A DNA stretch of 48,600 bases, taken from assembly GCA_905250885.1 (NCBI GenBank), contig CAJNOQ010000506.1:1-48600 (forward strand), in the 5' to 3' direction. The position numbers and the translations under genes were made by a program. Origin of the DNA: Didymodactylos carnosus. Lineage: Eukaryota; Rotifera; Eurotatoria; Philodinida; Philodinidae. Under the pieces are notes generated by a model. The model had not been told where the DNA came from, did not search any database, and worked only from the letters and a program-made list of their open reading frames with translations. Below are positions 1 through 12,103 of the stretch, piece by piece; positions within the stretch are counted from its first letter, which is position 1, and every line of letters starts with the position of its first letter.

Positions 1-360
1 GCAAAGTTATAGAATTTACAAGAAAAGCCCTAAATTGATTCCGTCTTATTTCCGTAGCTTTGAGTTGACAATGAACATTAGGGCTTTTCTTGTAAATTCT
101 ATAACTTTGCAAAGAAAGATCGTGTAGAGCTGGAAGACGCCTCATTTTAATCAGAAATTTCCAGGCTACATTCATGCCTTATTAAGACGCGTTTTAGTTA
201 TCCTTTTAGAGTTTCTAGGAAACTGGTTTTTCAGAAAAGCGGATCTTCAAGAACCATTGGGATAAATCATTTTAGGCTTTTTACTATTTCGATATAGGCT
301 ATCGATTGATGTATGTTTGAAAGAAATCGGAGTTAGACAGCTGGGAATGTTCTCTCGTTA
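1..360. mobile_element. Foldback/MITE element, family I copy a (cut by window edge)
   Basis: The window opens inside a palindromic element. Positions 1-31 (starting gcaaagttatag) and about 82-112 are perfect reverse complements around a loop of about 50 bp. The sequence then continues through an arm containing gtgtagagctggaagacg and ends near a ctcgttag motif at about 352-360. The same arm, loop and end recur at 9716-10296 and, in shortened form, at 28878-29177, so this is a dispersed non-autonomous element whose left half lies outside the window. No coding capacity is seen. Confidence 0.75.
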
Positions 361-1673
361 GAGGACAAGTTCTATAAATAGGCCAAGTTTTGAAATCTTC
401 ATATATTTTAAGAGCTAAAGATTTGACGCAATTTCTTTTTTAAACTATTATACTATTACCCTCCATTTCACATAAGAGTGAATTTAATATTCATCAAACA
501 TGTTGGATAAAAGAAAGAGAAACAACGATATTCTCTGATGTTTACAAAACATGGTGTGATCAACTGATGCAAATATCACGGATCAGCTACAGATGACGTA
601 TGACATTAATTTTCAAACGATTAAGTTGTCATTTTACAGCTCGGAATGTTCCCTTGTAAGTGTTGTTTTCTGAAAACCATACGTGTATTTAAGAGACATC
701 TTTAAGTAGACGAACATTCTCTGTATTTCACAAGCTTTAGAAAATATTTTAACGCAAAATTTATCTCGCTGTTAAGTTCTAATATAAGCACGCTGAGCAA
801 GTATATGTAATGCACTATTTATAATATCCGGTTTCATCTTGTGTATAAAACTTATCATGTATAAGATGACAACAAAAAGACATCATAAACGTTTATCTGT
901 TATATGTTCTGTGGTATGAATAGTAATCAGATCCGCTGGAGTTTCACAGGGATATAATCACAGAAAAAACAAGCAGCAAAACAAACTTTTATGAAGATTT
1001 TATCTGTTTTGTGCTTTTTGTAAATATGGAAAAGGGTCCGGTGAATCAAATGATAAAAAAAATAAAAGAAAACGTTAATTGTTTAAAAAAGGACAGACAG
1101 ACGACTTAAACATTTAACTGCATACACGAACTGCTATGACTTTTTTGTTTTTCATTTTTATGTTACTAGTTTGGGTAAATGAACACGAAGAAAATTTCTA
1201 ATGCAAGGTTCTATAAAACAATATCGAATCCGATGGTTCTAAACATGATGGATGAAAGATTTTTAACTTAAATGAAATCTTTTGAGAAGAAAACAAGACT
1301 GATTAAAACCTTTGTAGTCATGAACAAAGATTTCAGATTAACGATCTAGGCTGATAAATGAAAAGAGAAGTCAGTATTGTTCTAGACTCGCATGGATGTA
1401 ATAAGCAATGTTTTCAATTTTTAGAGACTTCAAATGAGACGTTTAGATCCTAGTGCTGCATCTAACCGAAAAAATTTGAACGTTTGCTGTATTGCTTAAA
1501 AGTTTCCCGTGTTCTGCCTAAGTTTTACTTGCGTCGACGATACCTGAACACAGTCACTTAGCACCTCTGTCTTTGAAAATATTTTTATCTTTTGTGTCGA
1601 ATCGATATTTTATCGTTATAGCAGTCTCGATGATTACTAAGTAGTGTCAAATACGCGCTGCATTCGTACTTAC
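361..1673. other. No gene seen; probable HCN intron 4
   Basis: AT-rich sequence between the element at the window start and the donor site of HCN exon 4. I looked on the minus strand for the next HCN exon (S5, pore with a GYG-type filter, S6) and found nothing resembling it. The gene most likely continues beyond position 1. A sequence near 620-655 resembles the end of the family I element and may be a decayed fragment. Confidence 0.5.
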
Positions 1674-1939
1674 TTCTTCCCATTGATGTATATATCTGAC
1701 TAATCTGGATAATCTTAACAATCTGAGTAGACTCAATAATTTGACTAATCTTAGCACCTTGATTGCTCGTCCTGTTCTCGCTAACTGATATGATCCATCA
1801 CCAGTTTCAATAAATAAAAAGATGTAGTCGACAGGTAACGATGAGAGTAAATCAACAGCAAACCACGTTTTAGCATAATGAATAGCGATTTGTTTTGGTT
1901 CCAAAATGATTTCGTCAACATAATCATTTTGTAGTATTC
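1674..1939 (-). CDS. HCN: HCN exon 4 (S3-S4 voltage sensor)
   Basis: Acceptor GATTTGTTTAG at 1950-1940. The exon encodes GILQNDYVDEIILEPKQIAI, S3 and the voltage-sensing S4, which has basic residues at about every third position and ends RYIHQWEE. The donor GTAAGT at 1673-1668 is a consensus site, so the apparent stop shortly after is intronic and the protein is not truncated here. The phase at the donor is 0. Confidence 0.93.
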
Positions 1940-4900
1940 CTAAACAAATCATATATTTAAAATCGAAAGAACATATAAGAAAATTATAATGTAAAAACAG
2001 CATACCTGTTCTAAAATTGACAACAATATCAAATAAAAAAAACATATCAGAAATAAGATTAAATCCAATCCATTTTGCTGAGTGAATTTCTTCACTGAAA
2101 AATGCGATGGCTACAGGAAGGACGATGACATTGGTTATTAACAATATTAACATTACCAAATCCCAATAAAAGCTAAAATAGACAAAGAAGTGGAAAAAAA
2201 CAGCACAGTTCATGTAAAAATACGCTAACTAAGCTAAAACATCATATGTACATGTATTCGTCCTGTTATACATTATGTATATGTTGTAAATAATAGTGGT
2301 TTTACATCTCATCGAAATCCTTGTGACTTAAACGCTAAGTTAGAAACAAAAGTCCTATTTTTCTTTTCTAGAATGCGGGCTAAAAAAACTGTAATTGGAA
2401 ACAGATGTACAGAAAAAAGTTTCCAGTGAGATGCAACAATGGATGACGCTTATTTGCAGAAGATAATGTCATAAAAAACACTTAATTGCGCAATTAAGAA
2501 AAAAAGTCATACGCGTGTCTGCCATAGTTATATCCATATTATATTGATTATATCTGTATACAGTATTCTCACACTGAAAGAACGGAACTAACAAAATTAA
2601 ATTTTCTTGTGTTCATTCAGATCGTCAACATTATAGGTACAATAAAAAATTAGTGGAATGGTTCGATTCTCTATTTTACATTCTTATTTTTTCCCCTAAA
2701 GTTCACTCAAGAGAGCAAACATCGGAATGCATGCTTTCAAGTACTGTCTATCCGGATATATTATTAAAAAAATCATCTCTTTTACGTTATGTACAAAATC
2801 TTTTTTATAAAAACATTCGTTTTATGATGGAAAAGTTTATAAGAATAATTATTATTTTTTTCTAGAAAAGGCATTAAGCTGTATCAGTATCTATACTGTC
2901 ATGTCTACTTTAATACGAATGTACAACTGAAGACATCGTAGTGTCGTCTGAATCAACTCTGTACACGGTTCTGTCGTAATCTTCGATTATAATTAAAACT
3001 TTGATTGACAATGCTAATATATTTTTTGCCATTCACTGAATCTTTTTACATTACCAGTGGATCAACTTCAGAACTCACACACTCTCCTCTACCTTGCATG
3101 TGAGTTCGGAAGCAGAACGCTTTGCCTCATCAGAGATAGACGACAAACGAATAGTTTTCATCGAGCAAGTTTTGGGTCAATCACTAGTAAGAATCTCATG
3201 TACTTCTTAAAATTACCTTAGTAAGATTTTATAATATTTTGATAAGGCAATCTAAGATCTTAAGTAAGATCTGAATAAGATTTGATGATTCTACCAGTTT
3301 AATCTTTATTTTATTAGTCAGCTAAAATAAGCATCACAGATAGTCGGGAGTCGCAAAGCATTGTACCTGGCTATCTGAAGAAACGCAACATAGACAAATG
3401 GAATCACATGATTCTATTTTCAATCGCTCTTTTGTTTTACTCTCATACATCTATATAAGCAACAACGTAAATATTAAAATAACTGAATATCACCTTGTTA
3501 TTTTTCTTTCAGACCTTACTTGTACTTATTCTCTCGAAAATATTTAATAACTTTTTAGGGAATGTACAGTGCAAGTCAAGGTGCAAAATCGGATCCCCCC
3601 AAAAATGAAATTTTTGTTCACTCGTCAAACCTGTTCAACTTCTATCACAACAGTATTGGGAGATATACAAACACTGTTAATTAATGGTGAATTATTGTTA
3701 TGAAAAAACGTAATACTTGTTACTGTTTAGATACAAACAGATTCTCACCCAATCTTGAAAAATATCTTAGATAAGGTATTACTATTCTTAATAAGATTTT
3801 AGTACGATCTTAACAAAATCTTATCAAATCTTAGAATTTAGGGGTCTCACGATCTTTGCAAGATTCCAGTAAGTTTCTCACTAGGGTACAATTCATTTAG
3901 TTTTTATTGATCCTTTGTATCTGAAGTATTCAACCGATCAACTCTCTGAAACACTCAATGAGAAGATTTTCAATTTTGACTGAATTGTGAATTTTATAAT
4001 TTTCTGTATAACTATTTCACCTATTTTTCCACTAGATTCTTGAATTCTCTGCTGAAAACAAACATTTCCACCAAACTCGACACAGTGGAAATCTATGTCT
4101 GGTGTTAAAGGTAAAAGCTAATTCGACTGACGACGTGAGGTAGGTATTTGTGGACCATGCTTCTCCGTTACATGAAATATTCTTCTCACCGAACTAAGGA
4201 TGATACGAAAATTGTTAGATTAATAGTTCTAGATCATGAATATGTCTTTGGTTATATCAAGAAACATAAAGTAGAGAAAAAGTGAAGACTACAATTTTAG
4301 TGATTTTTTTATGACATCAATATATCACAGAAAACTCAAAATACTTTTCGATAGTTTTTGCGAAAACTGTGCATGTCTTCATATTTTGTAAGTAGAGGTA
4401 ACTATATGGAAATTTTGAGGTAAATCTAAATTTCTTTTGCGTCTTAAACTGGTTGATGTATGTAAATTCTCATAATGACTTAGTAGAATAGTTTCAATTA
4501 TAAAAAAATAAAATTGATTTATTAAACATAGTCTGGTGATTTATTTATAGAAAAGTGGCTAAAAGCCTCAAATACAATATTAAGTCAACTCATTTTCAAA
4601 ATATAATTCACTCTGTGAGTTGGAACGTTTAGTTATTGTGTGCATAGTGCGAGGCGTTTGATAGCTCATTAATTTAACTTTTGATAACTTTTTGATGATT
4701 ATTATTGGGATTTCCTTTGAGACCATTCTCTCATTCTCGAAATAATGTCTATATTAACTGACATTGCGGCATCGATCTATACATATTTACCAGTGAATAA
4801 CAGTCGAACACAGAAGAAATATAACAGATAGTGAGAGAAAAAATATGTCATTATCATTTCTCTCTTCACTGAAAATAATCTGTTATTACTCTAATATAAA

Positions 4901-7900
4901 CACGCCATTACGAATGGTGAACAACTATCTAGATCAATTGAAGATTAATCGTTTTCTTATGTTTAGAAGCAAAAAAGATAGAATTCCACCCTACCATTGA
5001 TTAATAGTGTTTAAAAATGTTTTGTATAATTATTTACATCTTTATTTGTGTAGATAAAATTCCTTAACGTCTTCACTATTCATGAGTAGGATAATGTTCA
5101 AGCATTCCATTCCTATAAATGTATAAATCATCGTATCTACTAGTAGTACAAATTAGCTTTAGAAAGACTAACATACTTTCCTCTAAACATTTTTTGTCTT
5201 TGCAACATTAGAGGCAAAAATATCGATATTTTGACAGTAGTATTTGTACCATTGTTCGTATCAAAGCTTTTGGTAATTTTAATATCGGCAACGATAATTG
5301 CCTAATACACTTGTAATAGACATACGTTAACAATAAGAAATTTAAACAATTAAGGTATAGAGCGAAAGTAAAACCACACGAAAAGAAAAGATGAATCATT
5401 TTTTACTATTTCAGCATTTTAATTAATACCAAGATGTGTTGATAGTTTGAAAGAAATATTTTACTGTGAAAGTTTCAGTAAACTGCTTACTTAAAAACTA
5501 ATTTTACTTTCGACAGATTCTATTTTATAATATTTTTCAAATGTTAAAAAAGAAATAATATAATAAAATTACACTTTTTATCAGATAAAGAACTGCTCAT
5601 CAAAACAGAAGAACTCATTTTTTTGATTTTTACAGAACAATTTGTTTTATTACTGATATAAAATAATAGTTAGATTGTCCGGAAGAGTTAAGCAATTAAC
5701 ATAAATATTCAGAATTCAATCTAGGTCTTCATCCAGTATAGTAAATCTTACAAGTTCAAAAGTCTTTATCTCAACAGGTTATATTATAATATTTACCTTG
5801 AGGTTAGATTGGATAAATTAGCATACAGAGTGAAGAGAAAACAGTTGATAAAATTTTAGGTTATATATTATCTATTCTAGATTTAGCATGTTTTAGTGAT
5901 AAAAGAGTATTTCACTTCATATATCATTGACTTCACATGATTATTATACAACTTGAATGTTTTTCTACATTATTTTGCTTTAAGACAGTAAACTAAAATT
6001 TATTGTCTACTTCTTGAAGCGGTACGTTGAAGTGGCATTCCCAAGTGGTTAATCGCATTTTTATTGAAATGCAGGTTTTTAGTGATTATTTTTTTTATGC
6101 TGATCACAAATCTAATGTCTATCTTTCAGCTAAAATTGTTACTTTGACAAAAATCAGAATTGAAGAAATCTGATTTGTAAAGTACGATGGATATCATATT
6201 CCCAACGAAAATAACTATTAAAAATAATCACTAAAAATCGATATTTCAGCTGAATTGGGTTTAATTCCCAATACTGATTTCCTCATGAGTGGTTTCCGTT
6301 GTTTAAAACGAGTAAAATATAAATGTTGGACGTTACGTACCGAAAATTACTGCATGGATGAATAATACAATGTCCTGCTCTTTGTTGCCTTAACCGTTCT
6401 TTTAACACACCCTTCTTCGATCCAAACAATTTCATGGCCAACTTATTATCACTTGGTTTGAGCAGATCCATGAAATATTTCGTTAGATAAGATGAATAAG
6501 ATCCACTAACAGTACCTTTTAAAGCCTCTACTCCCGATGAGAGATAATACGGACAACCAGCATCTTCGCCTAGCATGGTACAATTTTCATCACATACATG
6601 GGCTAAACCACCGCTAGCCGATAAAGAATCACGGCATAACGATGTGGTTTCACTGTTCGGTTCGATTGTCACTGTTATAGGAGGACAAGTAGGTAAAGTA
6701 AATTCACCCGAAGCAGAGCGTGGACGAGGTTTTCGAGAACGAATTCGGGGATATAAATGGTGTGCGTGTGAAAATTGATTTGGGTAAACGTAATGACGAT
6801 GGGAAGTTAGATCACGAATCTCATTAGGTAAACTTAATTTTATTCGAGTTGTATTCGATTGTTGCTGTTGTATTCCATGAGTATCATTGTTGCCATAATC
6901 ATTATCTCGAAATATTTCTGTATTAGGTCTCCGTCTATTAGGTTCTTGATAATGATATGTTTCTTGTCTTCGTTTTTGATAATGCCTTGGTGTTATTAGA
7001 TCGTAGTCATAGTCACAGTCATAATCATCTATCGGATATGAACTATTTTCTTTGATAATTACTATTGAATCGTGCGATTTTGTTAATGATTTCTCATTTG
7101 TTTCATCGATTTCTCTAAAGGGTACATATAAAGTGGTTTCGACAGGTCTACTTGGAATTAAATTGTCGAGTGAGAGAGGTGGAGCATGCGTACGTCGATG
7201 TTGTTTAATTATATATGAATCAAGTAGTTTTCTGTTTGGTTCTGAGACAGATCGCTCTCGTTTCGTATTTTGTACGTTATGTTTAATGAAAGGACTAGTT
7301 TTTGTAGCCGTTGTAATGTATGATGATAATGATGGTGATGAAAATGTTGTCGTTGTGACTGTTGCTGTATGTAGTGTCACTGTCGTTGTAGGTAATAAGG
7401 AAACAGAAGAACAAACGTATGGAGACGAAGAGGAAGAAGAAGAAAATAAAAATGATGATTTTTTGTTGGCTGAAGGCGTCAAGGATAAAACTGGTAAGTC
7501 AGATGAATTTAAATTTTTATTTACATTGATAGATGTGTCGTTATGATCACTGACAGAAGTTGTATAACTGACAGTTGGTGAAGTTGTTTTTGGCAAATGT
7601 TTTTCAGAATTTGCTTTTCTTCCTCTTCTTTCTTTTCTCTTTTTTAAAATGATTGGTAATTGTTTATCGTTGTTCATCACTGGATTAATAGGCTTTAATA
7701 CTTGACAATTAGATAATGATAATTTATCGTTTTTCTCTAGAAATACACGAAAACAGTTCGAAAACTCATCGTTTATAAGAAAACAGAAGTATTCTCTAAG
7801 TACTATAAAACTTTCGTATCTAATTATTTTCTACTACAAATAGTCATCATTTTGTGCATTGAAAATAATCTTACCACTAGGCTACATATCATAAAAGAGT

Positions 7901-10900
7901 CCTGAATTAAACTGTCATATTTCAGAGAATGAATAATTTAGGGATAAAGTCAGCTAATACAAATTAATAAACTTTCTCTTCAAAAAATGCTAAAACATTA
8001 CTATATTTGCATTTTTTTGATACCGATTAACCAACATAAGAGTGAATCATCTTCTAGACGTATGTGTACCAATTGAATGTATAGAATCGCAACTTATTTT
8101 TGTTATTGTTAGTGTAACTAAAACTTTTTTTGTCTTTTATTAAGCCGATTCAATTGTTATTAACGGATGAATGTTACACGAATCGATGTGATCTATAATT
8201 TTGAATATCTTTATACGCATTGTTATTTATTGGTATCAAGTGTAATAATACTTTCTCTTATGTATGATCACATGGTGTAAGGGTTGAATTATGAAAACTG
8301 TCCACTTTTGGCCAGTATTTTCTTTTTTGATTAAAATTTGAAAATATATTCACGTGATACAGACGTTGTACAAAACTCCTTAAAATACCATTGTGTTTGA
8401 AGCATCTCGTATAATATACAAAAATGCTTCAAATGTTGGTAGTGGTCCTCTTAGAAAGTAATATCTAATGTTATCTTCAGTTCTCGAAGTTCGTTAAATG
8501 ATTTAAAACAATTCTTCGTAGTAAAATAATAACGCAAATTAAAGTGCGTCTCAGCGATTTCTTACCCATTTCCTTTCTCTCTCAGTTTTTGACATTTGCG
8601 CTACTAAGATATAAATACTTCCTGTTATAAATAGTTTAAATGTATAGAGAATCAAATTTCGAATTTTTTGTATAAACTAGAATATTATATTAATTTTTCA
8701 CTCATCTTTGGCAATAAACTGAAAAAACTATTGTGAAACTGATCCACTCCTCACATATACATAAAAAATTCTTCAAAAATACGAAATCAACTTATTAGAT
8801 CGATAGAGCAGAAGATGCTCTACCATATATTGTAGAATTTGGTTTTTTATTTATACATTTGATGAATGTATCAAGCATTTTTGTAAACCGGTAATGATGT
8901 GGCGCTGTGACATCGATAAGACTTTTCAGTTTTTGTATACTACAACAGATACTTCAAACACAATAGTATTTTAAGTAGTTTTATAAAAAATGAACTTCTG
9001 TATCATCGAATGAGCATATTTTCAAATTTTGATCAAAAAGATAAGCGAGAAAATGCTTTGCAAAAATAAGCAGTAACTTATGATCCGTTAATCAGGGTCA
9101 ACGCTTGAATTATATGAAGTATTTTAGATACAGTTTTGTCCGGATAAAGTATCATATCATATAGTATGACAATTCAAATAGGTTATATAGTACATCTCCC
9201 ATGTCTTTAATCTGTCTTCGTTGCCTATTCATTGATATGAAACATAGAAAAGGAAGATATAATTTAGGTCCGTAAATGAAAGCAGCTTATAAAAGACAAA
9301 AAACAACGTGTAGCATGAAAATGAAAGTGAAAGAGTAAGCAATATTAAGTAATCGACAGGTGAATCCGAATATGACTGCCATGAAAAACATCTAGATCTA
9401 ACAGAATCCACGATTTCTTTAGTTAATTTGAGCTTTCGAATATTACTATCTTCATCATCAGAAATACAAGAAAATGACAACAAAAATTATTCTAATTATA
9501 TATATATATATATTTAAACTAAACTGCTGAGTGGAAGCGTAGAATAGTAATTTTTCTTGTCATTTTGTTGCATTCCTCATGATGAATGATGGTAATCTTC
9601 GAAAGCACGAACTGAATAGACTAGTACAATAAACATCCAGGTCAACGAAAACAGTGTAGTTGCAATCTGTTAACGTTTACATAGGGTGAACGAACCATTG
9701 TTATAATGTTCTAACCACTTACGAGGAAACCTTTCGAGATGATTTGTACATGGATCGATAGATCCCAGTGAGGTAGTAAATATCCTAAAAGGATTCGTGC
9801 CAATGACCCCTGAAGGCCCGGTTTTCCGGAAGACCAGTTTTTCAAGAACTCTAAAAAATAACAAAAACCTTTTCTTAGCAAGGCATGATTGTAGCCCGCA
9901 AATTTCTGATTAACATGAGACGTCTTCCAGCTCTACACGACCTTTCTTTGCGAAGTTATAGAATTTACAAGAAAAGCCCTACATTGATTTCGTCTTATTT
10001 CTGTAGCTTTGAGTTGACAATGAACATTTAGGACTTTTTTGTAAATTCCATAACTTTGCAAAGAAAGGTCGTGTAGAGCTGGAAGACGTCTCATTTTAAT
10101 CAGAAATTTGCGGGCTACAATCATACCTCATTAAAAGAAGGTTTTGGTTATTCTTTAGAGTTCTTGAAACACCGGGTCTTCAAGAGTCAAAGGCATGAAT
10201 CCTTTCAGGGTATTTACTACCTTACTGAGGCCTGTCGATCCATGTACAAATCATTGGAATCGGAAGGGGACATCGCAAAAGGTTCCCTCGTTAGCTAGGA
10301 TCGTTTTACTATCGTTATTTGTCCTTTTTTCTGGTAATAAAATGGTTTATTTATGGTATCATTCTTGAGACCGTTGCTGAAAGTAATTGTCATTGACTTT
10401 TTACCTAGAGAATAGTACTTTCATACTTTTTCAATTTTTTAGATTACTTATACTGTCGTAAGTACCTGTCATAGTGCTGTACGAGTACCAAACATCGCTT
10501 TCTCAAACCAGTTGTCTCTCACTTAAGTGTCCGAGACAGAGAACGCTTTCTGAATTTTTCCGATAGTATCAGTGGTCGTTATATACTAGTGATCACAGCA
10601 AAACCAAAAGGTGGCCAACTCGATGAAAAATATTGGCCATAAACAAGGTCGTTTTTCTGCCCTAAACTGCCTGTTTACTGTACTATTAACGGATCGTATT
10701 CAGGACATTAACGAACCGTTGTGTTTAATATGGGTAGTTGTTTTTCATGATAGTCCTATCCAGATTTTCATTTGTCAACCTGTACTGTCTCTTAATAGTT
10801 GTATTTCGGTACTATTTTAAATGACAAAATTCTTTAGCATCCTGAACTATGGATGTCATATGTAAAACAATTGCCAAAAGCTGATGCGAAACAAAAACAC

Positions 10901-12069
10901 TCTTAGTTTTACCATTTAATAAGTAATGGTTTTTAGAGATATAGGGTGGTAGAGAAAAGGTTGAGCTTGTCAAAATCTTCTAAATCTTATCTGTCTACTC
11001 TAGGTAATTTGCTTCATGCAAGTATTTGATTACTTGTCGAGTACTTGGAAAGTACTTGAACAAGAACTGGGCAAGTGTTTTTACTTCCTAAGTCCTTGTC
11101 TAATTACTCACTCATCAGGTATCATCACTTGATTCGCTTCAGCCAAGTACTTGGGCGAATGAATAACTTTTTTGTTTTGCATTGAGAAGTTATATATAGA
11201 GACAGCAGCTAGAGCGTAATGATCCTTTTTACTGTAAATGAGAATAATTATTCTCGGTCGATACATTCGCAAGAAACTGATTAACATTTAATTCTAGTGA
11301 ATTTTCGATGAATTTTTAGATTATTTGATAGAGTCATTTATCTACCTATGATGTTTTTCTTCGCACAAAAATAATTCGGCTATGTTCAAAATAATTCAAG
11401 CGCTGACCATAATTATCTGATGTAATTCTATCCTTCGTTCTATTCATTCTATGTTTTTATCTTGTCTAATTACGTATCAAGAAAGTTACTCCTTAAAACG
11501 ATATTTGATCACGTTTTCCTTCCTGCTAGACGTACGAGTATAACATACAATTATTATTAAAAGAATAAATATAACATACAATAGTTAAAAGTAGATAGAA
11601 TAAATCCTCATTATAATTGTATACGAACATCTTACTAACACTCAACATTATTCAAAATAGATGGGCTTAGTTTAATAATAACAGGTGGCTTGAAGAAATG
11701 AACAAAAACTATCTAATATATTTTTTTATTATTCTTTTTATGCTTATCCTACCTGGAAATAAAAACGTACCTTTTAAGATCCACTATCGCTACTTATTCA
11801 TAATCAGTTAGAACGACTTTAAAGACTGAGCATGAAATAGACGCTGATTAAAAATAAAATAATTAGCACATCAAAAATTTTAGTATGCTATAAAATAAAG
11901 TACAAATCTCATTATGTATACGTTAGAAAATCTGTAAAACACAGACAGTAATTGTTCACTCGAACAATAATATATTAATTTAATTTAATTACCTTGATAT
12001 AAATGAAGTGATTTGTTAGATGTTTGCTTGTTTTTATGAATGTGAAAGAATGTCGTTGTGTTACTATTA

Positions 12070-12103
<34 letters not shown>

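Larger units (their letters stand above)
2173..6340 (-). other. HCN intron 2, 4.2 kb, with inserted elements
   Basis: Gene-free intron. It holds the hAT-like element at 3182-3885 and the inverted-repeat insertion at 6076-6237. Open frames at 2653-2865 (+) and 5208-5399 (-) are short, hydrophobic and compositionally like random AT-rich sequence, so I do not call them genes. Confidence 0.7.
7737..11992 (-). other. HCN intron 1, 4.3 kb, with inserted elements
   Basis: It contains the foldback element at 9716-10296 and a cluster of aagtacttg motifs at about 11020-11155. A (TA)n run lies near 9500. An 84-codon minus-strand frame (9483-9229) looks partly protein-like at its start (CISDDEDSNIRKLKLTKEIV) but has no splice or family support, so it is left uncalled. 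Confidence 0.65.

Noticed and set aside
2653..2865. 70-codon plus-strand ORF in HCN intron 2
   Set aside because: Hydrophobic AT-driven composition with no signal, domain or splice support.
6575..6778. 67-codon plus-strand ORF
   Set aside because: Also antisense to HCN exon 2, with no independent support.
7052..7546. 164-codon plus-strand ORF
   Set aside because: Antisense to HCN exon 2; its Val/Glu-rich peptide is the reverse reading of the Ser/Thr/poly-Ser codons.
9483..10124. Short ORFs in and beside the foldback element in HCN intron 1
   Set aside because: Frames at 9670-9864 and 9933-10124 are arm sequence repeated elsewhere as non-coding DNA.
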